23,716 nt of DNA from Prevotellaceae bacterium (GTDB lineage Bacteria; Bacteroidota; Bacteroidia; Bacteroidales; UBA932), in the NCBI GenBank assembly GCA_031287815.1, contig JAITSM010000013.1, positions 1 through 23,716 on the forward strand, given 5' to 3'. The position numbers were made by a program, and so were the translations under genes. The notes beneath the pieces are model-generated. The model did not search any database and was not told where the DNA came from. It saw nothing but the letters and a program-made list of their open reading frames with translations. This document shows, one piece after another, positions 1 through 6,828 of the stretch (position 1 is the stretch's first letter; the number at the start of each line of letters is the position of its first letter).

Positions 1-166
1 GAAAAAGCTGGAAGCAGGAAAGGGGTGTCAATGCAACCTTAGGGGTATAATCGTGCCACCCTGCTTTAAACCTTAAACAGAAAAAAAACAATGCAAAATA
101 AAAAGGGTTTAAAATTTGAGCAGTTTCGACCGCCGTAAGGCGGAAAGTTTAGCCAAACGGTCGAAT

Positions 167-355
167 TGCGACAGTAAACATTCGCGCTGCGACAGTAAAC
201 ATTCGCGCTGCGACAGTAAACATTCGCGCTGCGACAGTAAACATTCGCGTTGCGACGGTAAACATTCGCGCTGCGACGGTAAACATTCGCGCTGCGACGG
301 TAAACATTCGCGCTGCGACAGTAAACATTCGCGCTGCGACAGTAAACATTCGCGC
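167..355. repeat. Tandem array, nine 21-bp units
   Basis: Nine head-to-tail copies of a 21-bp unit (TGCGACAGTAAACATTCGCG plus C), starting at 167, 188, 209, 230, 251, 272, 293, 314 and 335. Units 5 to 7 carry CGGT in place of CAGT, and unit 4 ends in T. Each unit junction reads TCGC-GCT-GCGA, a 4-bp stem with a 3-nt loop. There are no unique spacers, so this is a minisatellite and not a CRISPR array. The period is a multiple of three, so both strands stay open as a 7-residue repeat. An inverted repeat (CGACCG at 128-133, CGGTCG at 158-163) lies just before the array and a small hairpin (CGCC/GGCG, about 366-380) just after it. The rest of 1-437 holds a short CTTTAAACCTTAAAC word repeat at 64-78 and no convincing gene. 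Confidence 0.95.
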
Positions 356-437
356 TGCGGAACCACGCCTGAAGAAGGCGTAAGGTAGAAAATAACTAAG
401 AAAAACAATAAGTTGTAAACAAAAACCAAATACAACC

Positions 438-1142
438 ATGGACAAAAAAAGAGATTGGTTGCCTCGCAACCATGAAGACCTGTACAAACAGGTTGTGCTG
501 ACCTGGAACTACGCGTTAGCTCCGGGTAATCGTGCGCGCATGGGTTTGGCTCCGGATTCTCCGCAAGGCATCTGGTTCGACACGGTGTTTACGCCAGCGT
601 TCAATAATTACGGTTCGGCCTACGTCGCGTGGTCGAATCCGCATGAACGCACGGACATAATCATCACGAAACTGGAAGAAGCGGAAGCTGTCCTGAAGCC
701 CCTGTACCGCATACTCTACACCGGGACGTTGAAGAACAGCCCGGTGGTCACGGACGACGACCTGCAGTCAATGGGCCTGCCGAAACGTCCGAGCAGCAGC
801 CGCACGCCGTCGCCGGTAGCGACGACCAGTCCCGCCAGCCACGTGGACACGGGCACGCAACGCCGGGTGATTATTTATTTCTCCGACCAGCACAGCAACG
901 AAGAAACGGCGAAAGCCAAGCCCCCCGGGCAGCACGGTGCGGAAATCCGCTGGGCGGTGCTGGACATCGCCCCGGTGGACATCAGTGCGCTCACCCACTC
1001 GTCGTTCGACACCCGCTCGCCCTTCACCCTCGACTTCGAGGGACACGACCGCGGCAAGCATTTCTACTATTCCCTCTGCTGGGAGAACACCAGAGGCGAG
1101 AAAGGGCCGTACAGCCCGATAGTGGAGGTGGTGATACCGTAA
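438..1142 (+). CDS. Hypothetical protein, 234 residues, two-part architecture
   Basis: I do not recognise a named family. The N-terminal part (about residues 1-110) looks mostly helical and Trp/Tyr-rich (DWLPRNHEDLY near the start, then WNYAL, GIWFDTVFTPAFNNYG and YVAWSNP). A Ser/Thr/Pro-rich linker (about 115-140) follows. The C-terminal part (about 140-234) has alternating hydrophobic stretches and ends in YYSLCWENTRGEKGPYSP and VEVVIP, which resembles the last strands of an immunoglobulin-like or fibronectin-like fold. There is no signal peptide and no membrane segment, so it is probably cytoplasmic. The start at 438 is the first ATG of the frame. No SD or TAnnTTTG promoter is visible upstream, where the 21-bp array ends about 80 bp away. 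The reading frame is more GC-rich in its second half. A strong terminator at 1248-1281 closes the unit. The gene looks real from its length and composition, but its function is unknown. Confidence 0.72.
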   Translation: MDKKRDWLPRNHEDLYKQVVLTWNYALAPGNRARMGLAPDSPQGIWFDTVFTPAFNNYGSAYVAWSNPHERTDIIITKLEEAEAVLKPLYRILYTGTLKNSPVVTDDDLQSMGLPKRPSSSRTPSPVATTSPASHVDTGTQRRVIIYFSDQHSNEETAKAKPPGQHGAEIRWAVLDIAPVDISALTHSSFDTRSPFTLDFEGHDRGKHFYYSLCWENTRGEKGPYSPIVEVVIP

Positions 1143-1143
1143 A

Positions 1144-1232
1144 CCCAGTAGCAGTGGGCAGTGGGCAGTGGCTGACGCCGCTTTAACCTCACCCCCTGCC
1201 CCCTCTCCTAAAGGCGAGGGGGGGGTGCTGAG
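1144..1232. repeat. GCAGTGG heptamers and a C/G-rich inverted repeat
   Basis: Directly after the stop codon of the 234-residue gene, the 7-bp word GCAGTGG occurs three times in a row (1151-1171). It is followed by a C-rich stretch (1188-1208) and a G-rich stretch (1213-1232) that are roughly reverse complements (CTCACCCCC against GGGGGTG..GAG). Similar C/G-rich inverted units occur inside rnfC (9442-9458) and the first FISUMP gene (about 14621-14665). Confidence 0.75.
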
Positions 1233-1247
1233 AGGAAGTAATGAAAA

Positions 1248-1281
1248 CCGCCGGCATGGAAACATGCCGGCGGATTTTTTT
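1248..1281 (+). terminator. Intrinsic terminator after the 234-residue gene
   Basis: A perfect 11-bp stem (CCGCCGGCATG at 1248-1258 pairing with 1263-1273) with a GAAA loop is followed by A and seven T residues (1275-1281). This is a textbook rho-independent terminator for the plus strand. Confidence 0.93.
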
Positions 1282-1354
1282 GAGTTAAGAACTAAAAGTT
1301 AAAAGTTGGCTGGCGCCAGCTAACTTTTAGTTCTTAACTTTTAGTTCTTAACTC
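1281..1354. repeat. Long palindrome of 7-bp words around GGCGCC
   Basis: A left arm made of words such as AGTTAAG, AACTAAA and AGTTAAA leads into GGCTGGCGCCAGC (core GGCGCC at 1312-1317). The right arm repeats the reverse-complement words AACTTTT and AGTTCTT and ends in AACTCA, the complement of the first bases TGAGTT. The arms differ in length by about one 7-bp word. The whole could fold as a 30-bp-class hairpin in RNA or extrude as a cruciform. It is the clearest member of the repeat family found in most operon gaps of this window. Confidence 0.9.
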
Positions 1355-1358
1355 AAAA

Positions 1359-1571
1359 AAGCCCCGAAGGGGCGAAATATGCACAACCGCAGGCAAGCGC
1401 AGCGCAGCCTGCGGAAGAAGCCCCCACTGCCTTTCGCGCGGCGCACTGTCCGTGCATAGCGGAAAGCGGGTGCTCTGCGCGAGTGCAAGGCGTACAGGTT
1501 TGTAGCCCCATGCTGCGTTCCGCTCCGCTGCACTTGCATGGGGTTATGAAAATTTCGCCCCTTCGGGGCTT
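1359..1571. repeat. 213-bp element with 20-bp terminal inverted repeats
   Basis: The ends 1359-1378 and 1552-1571 are perfect 20-bp reverse complements, each containing a GCCCC/GGGGC hairpin. With flanking T runs they could act as terminators directed outwards; on the minus strand, A-run 1355-1360 reads as a T tract. Inside are two more stems: CCGCAGGC 1387-1394 with GCCTGCGG 1407-1414, and CCCCATGC 1506-1513 with GCATGGGG 1536-1543. Open frames here exist only on the minus strand, are short, and follow the symmetry of the element, so I do not call a gene. It may be a MITE-like element or a structured RNA. No target-site duplication is obvious. Confidence 0.75.
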
Positions 1572-1650
1572 CCTTTTAGAACTTATCAAAATCTAAATGC
1601 GTCGACCCTGACAATTGTAACTAAAATTAGGTTTTTTCGTAAAATAATTG

Positions 1651-1658
1651 TAAATTTG
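1651..1658 (+). promoter_or_regulatory. Promoter -7 box for the mce-mmd operon
   Basis: TAAATTTG matches the Bacteroidetes -7 consensus TAnnTTTG. It lies 43 bp before the ATG of the epimerase gene, so transcription should begin near 1665 with a leader of about 35 nt. The upstream -33 element is weak; only TTAG is seen at the expected distance. Confidence 0.7.
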
Positions 1659-1701
1659 CCCCCCTGAATTTTAAGATTAAAAATCAAAAAATAATATTCC
1701 T

Positions 1702-2103
1702 ATGAATTTATCACACATTGAACACATCGGCATCGCAGTAAAATCGCTGCAAGACGCCATTCCCTTTTACGAAAATGTACTGGGGTTGAAATGTTACAAC
1801 ATCGAAGAAGTGGTCGAGCAAAAGGTGAAGACCGCTTTTTTTATGCTCGGGCAAACCAAAATTGAGTTGCTGGAGCCTACAAGCCCCGAAAGCCCCGTTG
1901 CCAAATTTATTGAAAAACGCGGCGAAGGCGTACATCACGTAGCGTTTGCTGCGCAAGGGCTACAGGCTTCGCTGGACGAACTGGCCGGCAAAGGCGTCCA
2001 GCTGCTGGATAAAAACCCGCGCAAAGGCGCCGAAGGATTGAACATTGCTTTCCTTCATCCGAAATCAACCTTGGGCGTGCTAATGGAATTATGCGAAAAA
2101 TAA
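1702..2103 (+). CDS. mce: Methylmalonyl-CoA epimerase
   Basis: A 133-residue protein, full length for this family. It interconverts (R)- and (S)-methylmalonyl-CoA in the succinate-propionate pathway, in the cytoplasm. It belongs to the VOC/glyoxalase fold, with two beta-alpha-beta-beta-beta modules (about 1-60 and 73-133). Likely metal ligands are H8 (in HIEHIGIAV), H78/H79 (in GEGVHHVAFA) and E129 (in GVLMELCEK); this reading is by analogy with the Propionibacterium enzyme. The ATG at 1702 is the first in frame and fits the HIGIAV motif near the N-terminus. It is the first gene of the unit and the decarboxylase alpha subunit starts 12 bp after its stop, so the two enzymes of consecutive steps are co-transcribed. 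Confidence 0.96.
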   Translation: MNLSHIEHIGIAVKSLQDAIPFYENVLGLKCYNIEEVVEQKVKTAFFMLGQTKIELLEPTSPESPVAKFIEKRGEGVHHVAFAAQGLQASLDELAGKGVQLLDKNPRKGAEGLNIAFLHPKSTLGVLMELCEK

Positions 2104-2115
2104 AAACAAAAAGAT

Positions 2116-3669
2116 ATGAGTAATCAAGTAGAATCAGTAAAAGCGTTGATTAAATTACGTGAAACAGCGCGTCTCGGGGGCGGGCAAAAACGTATCGACT
2201 CCCAGCATCAAAAAGGAAAATATACCGCCCGCGAACGCGTCGCCATGTTGCTCGACGGCGGCAGTTTCGAAGAGTTCGACATGTTTGTAACGCACCGCTG
2301 CACCAACTTCGACATGCAGGACAGCACCTTCCTCGGCGACGGCGTTGTCAGCGGCTATGGCACCATCGACGGACGGTTGGTCTATGTGTTTGCACAGGAT
2401 TTTACCGTTTTCGGCGGCTCGCTGTCCGAAAGTTTTGCCATGAAAATTTGCAAAATCATGGATCAGGCCATGAAAATGGGTGCTCCGGTTATCGGGCTGA
2501 ACGACTCCGGCGGCGCGCGTATCCAGGAAGGCGTAAATGCATTGGCGGGATATGCCGAAATTTTCCAGCGCAATATTTTAGCATCGGGCGTAGTGCCGCA
2601 AATCTCCGCTATCTTCGGCCCCTGTGCCGGCGGCGCGGTGTATTCGCCCGCGCTCACGGACTTTAACGTGATGGCCAAAGGCACCAGCTATATGTTCCTC
2701 ACCGGCCCCAAAGTAGTAAAGACCGTCACGGGCGAAGACGTTACGCAGGAAGAGCTGGGCGGCGCCAGTGTGCACGCCTCGAAAAGCGGCGTAGCGCATT
2801 TCGCAGTGGAAACGGAAGAAGAAGGATTGAAACTCATCCGGCGGCTGTTGAGCTACCTGCCGCAAAACAATCTGGAAGAAGCGCCGCTGCAACCCTGCAC
2901 CGACCCTATCGATCGGCTGGAAGATGCGCTGAACGACATTATTCCCGACAGCCCCAACAAACCCTATGACATGTATCAGGTCATCGGCGGTATTGTGGAC
3001 AACGGCGAGTTTTTGGAAGTGCATAAGGATTATGCGCCGAATATCATCGTCGGCTTTGCTCGCTTCAACGGCTTGTCGGTGGGGATTGTCGCCAACCAGC
3101 CAAAAATACTGGCCGGCTGTTTGGATATTAACTCTGCGCGGAAAGCGGCGCGGTTTGTGCGTTTCTGCGATGCATTCAATATTCCGATAGTAACGCTGGT
3201 CGATGTGCCCGGCTTCCTGCCCGGCACGCAGCAGGAATACGGCGGGATTATCCTGCATGGCGCAAAATTGCTCTATGCCTACGGCGAAGCGACTGTTCCG
3301 AAAGTAACAGTAACGCTGCGCAAATCGTATGGCGGCGCTTACTGCGTGATGAGCAGCAAACACCTGCGCGGCGATATCAATTACGCATGGCCTACCGCCG
3401 AAATCGCCGTCATGGGGCCGTCGGGCGCGATAGAAGTGCTGTACGGCAAAGAAACCGCCGCTGCCGAAGACCCCGCAAAATTCGCCGCCGAAAAAGAACA
3501 GGAATACCGCGAAGCCTTTGCCAACCCCTACAATGCCGCTAAATATGGATATATCGACGACGTGATTGAGCCGCGTAACACGCGCTTCCGCGTTATCCGC
3601 GCATTGCAGCAGCTGGCCACCAAAAAGCTCTCCAACCCGGCGAAGAAACACGATAACCTGCCTTTGTAG
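2116..3669 (+). CDS. mmdA: Methylmalonyl-CoA decarboxylase alpha subunit (carboxyltransferase)
   Basis: A 517-residue acyl-CoA carboxyltransferase of the PccB/MmdA type. It moves the carboxyl group of methylmalonyl-CoA to biotin on the carrier subunit, giving propionyl-CoA. The N-terminal crotonase-like half has SGGARIQEG (131-139) and GPCAGGAVYSPAL (168-180), which form the oxyanion hole and CoA pocket. The C-terminal half has NQPKILAGCLDINSARKAARF and LVDVPGFLPGTQQEYGGII, followed by LRKSYGGAYCVMSSK. Length and motifs are complete. Propionyl-CoA carboxylase beta is similar in sequence, but the linked OadG, biotin-carrier and OadB-type genes make the Na+-pumping decarboxylase the better call. 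The large minus-strand frame across this gene (2578-3651) is a shadow. Confidence 0.95.
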   Translation: MSNQVESVKALIKLRETARLGGGQKRIDSQHQKGKYTARERVAMLLDGGSFEEFDMFVTHRCTNFDMQDSTFLGDGVVSGYGTIDGRLVYVFAQDFTVFGGSLSESFAMKICKIMDQAMKMGAPVIGLNDSGGARIQEGVNALAGYAEIFQRNILASGVVPQISAIFGPCAGGAVYSPALTDFNVMAKGTSYMFLTGPKVVKTVTGEDVTQEELGGASVHASKSGVAHFAVETEEEGLKLIRRLLSYLPQNNLEEAPLQPCTDPIDRLEDALNDIIPDSPNKPYDMYQVIGGIVDNGEFLEVHKDYAPNIIVGFARFNGLSVGIVANQPKILAGCLDINSARKAARFVRFCDAFNIPIVTLVDVPGFLPGTQQEYGGIILHGAKLLYAYGEATVPKVTVTLRKSYGGAYCVMSSKHLRGDINYAWPTAEIAVMGPSGAIEVLYGKETAAAEDPAKFAAEKEQEYREAFANPYNAAKYGYIDDVIEPRNTRFRVIRALQQLATKKLSNPAKKHDNLPL

Positions 3670-3706
3670 AACTGAGAACTAAAAGTTAAAAACTAAAAGT
3701 TAGAGC
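3670..3706. repeat. AACTAAAAGTT-type word repeat between mmdA and oadG
   Basis: The whole 37-bp gap is made of AACTGAG, AACTAAA, AGTTAAA, AACTAAA and AGTTAGA words, the same vocabulary as the palindrome at 1281-1354, here without a GGCGCC core. Confidence 0.75.
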
Positions 3707-4696
3707 ATGAGGAGTAAATTATACATATATTTATTGACGGGTTGCCTTCTTTTTGCGGGCGGGCAGGCGGCGGCGCAAAGCCAGTCGGACATGTGCTTCA
3801 ATGAAATACTGGTGTACAATATCGACGATTACGAAGACGACTATGGCCACAAGCACGGCTGGATTGAACTGTTCAATACCTCCCGCGGAACGGTGGACAT
3901 TGGCGGTTGCTATGTGTCGAACGACCGGAACAACCTGAAGAAATACCGCATCCCGAAAGGCGATGTACTCACGAAAATCAAGCCGCGCCAGCATATCGTG
4001 CTTTGGGCGGATAATATGCCGCTACGCGGAACGTTTCACATCAATTTCACGCTAGAGGAAACCAATACCTTGTATCTTACCAGCAGCAACGGCCGCGACG
4101 TCATTGACAGTTTGCACTTCCCCACCGGCGAAGGGCCTTTCCCGATAATGGACTATATCACCGACGACAATGGCGACCATGTGGTGCAGAAAGGAAGCAT
4201 CCCGTTCTATCCTTCCAACAATGTATCGTATGGACGCTTAATGGACGGCGAGAACATCGGCGGCGACAACGGGTGGGCGTTTTTAGCCAAAACCACGCCC
4301 AGCAGCAATAACGTCATTCTTGACAGCGAAGCGGCGGCGCAACGGTTTAAGCAATTCGACCCCTACGGCGTGATTATGTCGATTACGGCCATGTTGGTAG
4401 TTTTTATCGCGTTGATTTTATTGTATGTTGTATTCAAAAATATCGGCCGCGCATCTATCAATTCGGGACGCAAGAAAGCTGAAAAGGCGGGCGTCTCGCC
4501 GGATGTAGTAGCTGTGGCGCAGGACGCGCCCGGCGAAGTATACGCCGCAGTGGCCGCTGCGCTTTATTTATATGCCCAGCAGGAAGAAGCGCATGATATA
4601 GAAAATACCATATTAACCATTAACAAGGTAACTCGCGCCTACTCGCCCTGGAGTTCTAAAATATACGGGCTGCGGGAAGTGCCGCATAAACAGTAG
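3707..4696 (+). CDS. oadG: OadG-family decarboxylase subunit with extracytoplasmic lamin-tail domain
   Basis: A 329-residue protein with a signal peptide (about 1-24, ending AAAQS), a lamin-tail-like beta domain (about 28-200, with CFNEILVYN, GWIELFNTS and VDIGGCYVSND), one membrane helix (221-243) and a cytoplasmic tail. The tail resembles OadG/MmdD, with EVYAAVAAALYLYAQQEEAH and a C-terminal YSPWSSKIYGLR. Classical OadG subunits are under 100 residues and tether the carboxyltransferase and biotin carrier to the membrane pump. The added LTD domain faces the periplasm and is a feature of Bacteroidetes versions. Position between the alpha and biotin subunits supports the assignment. The role of the LTD domain is not known. 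Confidence 0.88.
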   Translation: MRSKLYIYLLTGCLLFAGGQAAAQSQSDMCFNEILVYNIDDYEDDYGHKHGWIELFNTSRGTVDIGGCYVSNDRNNLKKYRIPKGDVLTKIKPRQHIVLWADNMPLRGTFHINFTLEETNTLYLTSSNGRDVIDSLHFPTGEGPFPIMDYITDDNGDHVVQKGSIPFYPSNNVSYGRLMDGENIGGDNGWAFLAKTTPSSNNVILDSEAAAQRFKQFDPYGVIMSITAMLVVFIALILLYVVFKNIGRASINSGRKKAEKAGVSPDVVAVAQDAPGEVYAAVAAALYLYAQQEEAHDIENTILTINKVTRAYSPWSSKIYGLREVPHKQ

Positions 4697-4760
4697 GCAG
4701 TAGCAGTAGGCACTAAACAGTAACATAATTCGCATAAATTCGTATAAAATTCGTATAAAA
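4696..4760. repeat. GGCAGTA words and AATTCGTATAA repeats before the biotin subunit gene
   Basis: AGGCAGTAGCAGTAGGCACTAAACAGTA is followed by three near-copies of ATAAATTCG(C/T)ATAA ending at the ATG. There is no SD and no GGCGCC core. The gap separates oadG from the biotin carrier gene within the operon. Confidence 0.65.
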
Positions 4761-5192
4761 ATGAAAAAAGAATATAACTTAAAAATAAATGGCGCCGATT
4801 ATAGCGTAGTCATCGGCCAAATAGAAGACGCTTCGTTGGAAGTGGAAGTAAACGGGACGCCGTTTCTGGTAGAAGTAGACCGCCAGGCAAAGCCGACGGC
4901 AAAAGTGCACCCGCCGGTAGCCGCGCCGGTCAATGCGGTGGGTGCGCCGGTAGTAACGAAACAGGCCACCGGCGGAAACGCTACCGCCATCAAGTCGCCG
5001 CTGCCGGGCGTAGTGCTGTCGGTAGAGGTGAATGTGGGCGACGCCGTAAAATCAGGTCAGAAACTGTTAGTACTCGAAGCCATGAAAATGGAAAACAGCA
5101 TCGAAGCCGACCGCGACGGCAAAATCACGGCTATCAAAGTAGCCAAAGGCGATTCGGTGTTGGAAGGAGCAGAACTTATAATCATTGGATAG
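4761..5192 (+). CDS. mmdC: Biotin carrier (gamma) subunit of methylmalonyl-CoA decarboxylase
   Basis: A 143-residue biotinyl protein. The C-terminal biotinyl domain (about 75-143) has the signature EAMKMEN with K109 as the biotinylated lysine, and SPLPGVVLSVEV at its start. An Ala/Pro/Val-rich flexible linker (about 42-75) connects it to a small N-terminal beta region (YNLKINGADYSVVIG, NGTPFLVEVD). Carboxybiotin shuttles between the alpha subunit and the membrane beta subunit. The stop codon TAG is separated from the ATG of the beta subunit by a single base, so translation is probably coupled. Confidence 0.95.
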   Translation: MKKEYNLKINGADYSVVIGQIEDASLEVEVNGTPFLVEVDRQAKPTAKVHPPVAAPVNAVGAPVVTKQATGGNATAIKSPLPGVVLSVEVNVGDAVKSGQKLLVLEAMKMENSIEADRDGKITAIKVAKGDSVLEGAELIIIG

Positions 5193-5193
5193 T

Positions 5194-6354
5194 ATGGAAA
5201 ATCAAGGATTCATTTCTTTCTTGGGAGATAATTTACAGCAGTTCTTAAGTTACACCGCCTTTGCCAGCTTTACCTTCGGGCACATGGTGATGATACTGGT
5301 CGGATTGGCATTTCTTTATTTGGCCATTACGAAAGACTGGGAACCGATGCTGTTAGTCCCTATCGGCTTCGGCATTATCATTGGGAATATCCCGTTTCTC
5401 GAAGGGCTTTCTATCGGCGTATACGAAGAAGGGTCGGTGATGAATATCCTCTACCAGGGTGTACGGCTGGGCTTTTACCCGCCACTGATATTCCTTGGTA
5501 TCGGCGCAATGACCGACTTCTCGGCGCTTATCTCCAATCCCAAATTGATGCTGATTGGCGCGGCGGCACAGTTCGGCATTTTCGGCGCATACGGGCTGGC
5601 ATTGCTTTTCGGGTTTCCGGCCAATGAAGCCGGCGCTATCGGCATCATTGGCGGCGCCGACGGCCCTACCGCTATCTTCCTTTCGGGGCGCCTGGCGCCG
5701 GACTTGTTGGGCGCTATCGCCGTATCGGCTTATTCGTACATGGCCTTAGTACCGGTAATACAGCCGCCCATCATGCGGCTTTTCACCACGAAAAAAGAAC
5801 GCGTAATTCGCATGAAGCCGCCCCGCGTGGTATCGCAACGCGAAAAAATCTTTTTCCCGATACTCGGGTTCCTGCTCACGGCATTTTTAGTGCCTTCCGG
5901 CATTCCGCTACTGGGGATGCTGTTCTTCGGCAACCTGCTTAAAGAATGCGGCGTTACGCGCCGCCTTGCCGAAACAGCCCGCGGCCCCCTGATTGACATC
6001 ATAACCATACTGATTGGCATCACGGTGGGCGCATCGACGCAAGCCGACAAGTTTTTGCAATGGAACTCCATCAAAATATTCATACTGGGGGCGATTTCCT
6101 TTATGATAGCCACCGCCGCCGGCGTGCTGTTTGTGAAATTCTTCAACCTGTTTTTAAAACAGGGTAACAAGATTAACCCGCTTATCGGAAATGCCGGCGT
6201 ATCGGCCGTGCCCGACAGCGCGCGCGTATCGAACAACCTCGGGTTAGAGTACGATAGAACCAATTACCTGCTCATGCACGCCATGGGGCCCAACGTCGCC
6301 GGCGTTATCGGCAGCGCAGTGGCCGCAGGGATTTTGCTGGGATTTTTATCATAA
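5194..6354 (+). CDS. mmdB: Na+-translocating decarboxylase beta subunit (OadB/MmdB)
   Basis: A 386-residue integral membrane protein that decarboxylates carboxybiotin and exports Na+. It has about nine to eleven hydrophobic segments. Signature stretches are GGADGPTAIF (153-162, with D156 matching the essential Asp of the Klebsiella subunit), YSYMALVPVIQPP, and near the C-terminus GNAGVSAVPDSARVSN and HAMGPNVAGVIGSA. I chose the ATG at 5194; a TTG three codons upstream would overlap the biotin-carrier stop and adds only three residues. Length is normal for the family. This completes the alpha-delta-gamma-beta set, so the operon can build a full pump. Confidence 0.96.
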   Translation: MENQGFISFLGDNLQQFLSYTAFASFTFGHMVMILVGLAFLYLAITKDWEPMLLVPIGFGIIIGNIPFLEGLSIGVYEEGSVMNILYQGVRLGFYPPLIFLGIGAMTDFSALISNPKLMLIGAAAQFGIFGAYGLALLFGFPANEAGAIGIIGGADGPTAIFLSGRLAPDLLGAIAVSAYSYMALVPVIQPPIMRLFTTKKERVIRMKPPRVVSQREKIFFPILGFLLTAFLVPSGIPLLGMLFFGNLLKECGVTRRLAETARGPLIDIITILIGITVGASTQADKFLQWNSIKIFILGAISFMIATAAGVLFVKFFNLFLKQGNKINPLIGNAGVSAVPDSARVSNNLGLEYDRTNYLLMHAMGPNVAGVIGSAVAAGILLGFLS

Positions 6355-6357
6355 GCA

Positions 6358-6392
6358 ACGGAGAACGGTCAACGGTCAACGGTTAACGGAAC
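6358..6392. repeat. GGTCAAC word repeat after mmdB
   Basis: CAACGGA, GAACGGT, CAACGGT, CAACGGT and TAACGGA words follow the mmdB stop at 7-bp spacing, with no GGCGCC core. Confidence 0.7.
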
Positions 6393-6398
6393 AGAAAG

Positions 6399-6430
6399 AC
6401 GGCGCATGGTTTGTAAACCATGCGCCGTTT
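6399..6430 (+). terminator. Hairpin ending the mmd operon
   Basis: ACGGCGCATGGTTT (6399-6412) pairs perfectly with 6415-6428. The T tract is short (three T), so it is a weaker terminator by sequence, but the 14-bp stem directly behind mmdB and its repeats is convincing. Confidence 0.7.
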
Positions 6431-6442
6431 AGCATTAGCATA

Positions 6443-6477
6443 CAAAAAAAAGCGGGGAGTTTTGCAACTCCCCGCTT
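6443..6477 (-). terminator. Second terminator, minus-strand oriented
   Basis: An 11-bp stem, AAGCGGGGAGT (6450-6460) with 6467-6477, has an eight-base A run on its left (6443-6450), which reads as a T tract on the minus strand. On the plus strand the stem is followed by CCACC and not by T residues. Between it and the tRNA terminator (6478-6614) I see no gene, only an inverted repeat CCTGAAAAA 6528-6536 / TTTTTCAGG 6572-6580. Confidence 0.75.
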
Positions 6478-6614
6478 CCACCTAATCTAAACCTATGAAA
6501 AATTTATTTGGTAGTAAGACGTGCCTCCCTGAAAAAGGTTTAATCGCGGGACAAAATAATCATAGAAATTCTTTTTCAGGTTTAAACCCAACCGGCTCTT
6601 CCCACAAAATAAAT

Positions 6615-6640
6615 AAAAAAGCTACCGGAAAACCAGTAGC
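6615..6640 (-). terminator. Terminator of the tRNA-Leu gene
   Basis: On the minus strand GCTACTGG-TTTT-CCGGTAGC (stem 6633-6640 with 6621-6628, one G-T pair) is followed by six T residues. It lies 9 bp behind the tRNA 3' end. Confidence 0.9.
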
Positions 6641-6649
6641 TTATTTTTG

Positions 6650-6733
<84 letters not shown>

Positions 6734-6749
6734 GGCACATTTGGGGCTG

Positions 6750-6757
6750 CAAAGATA
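6750..6757 (-). promoter_or_regulatory. -7 box for tRNA-Leu
   Basis: The minus strand reads TATCTTTG, matching TAnnTTTG, 16 bp before the tRNA 5' end. A clear -33 TTTG is not seen. Confidence 0.65.
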
Positions 6758-6798
6758 ATAAAAAATGTTGATTTGGATAACCGGTATGAAAAATTGCG

Positions 6799-6806
6799 TA
6801 AATTTG
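6799..6806 (+). promoter_or_regulatory. -7 box for the carbon-nitrogen hydrolase gene
   Basis: TAAATTTG matches TAnnTTTG. A TTTG at 6772-6775 lies 23 bp upstream, slightly farther than the usual 19-21. Initiation near 6813 leaves a leader of about 16 nt before the ATG at 6829. Confidence 0.65.
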
Positions 6807-6828
6807 TAACGAACTAGGAAATGTGGCT

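Noticed and set aside
167..355. CRISPR array
   Set aside because: Units are contiguous with no unique spacers and no cas gene is present. The same applies to 14321-14495.
109..435. Open frames on both strands through the 21-bp array
   Set aside because: They exist because the repeat period is a multiple of three. Composition is purely repetitive, and the frames on the two strands overlap each other.
1348..1589. Two minus-strand frames in the 213-bp inverted-repeat element
   Set aside because: They follow the hairpin symmetry, have Cys/Arg-rich shadow composition and lack a promoter.
2578..3651. 357-residue minus-strand frame opposite mmdA
   Set aside because: Shadow of the GC-rich mmdA reading frame, with Phe/Arg/Gly-rich non-protein-like composition.
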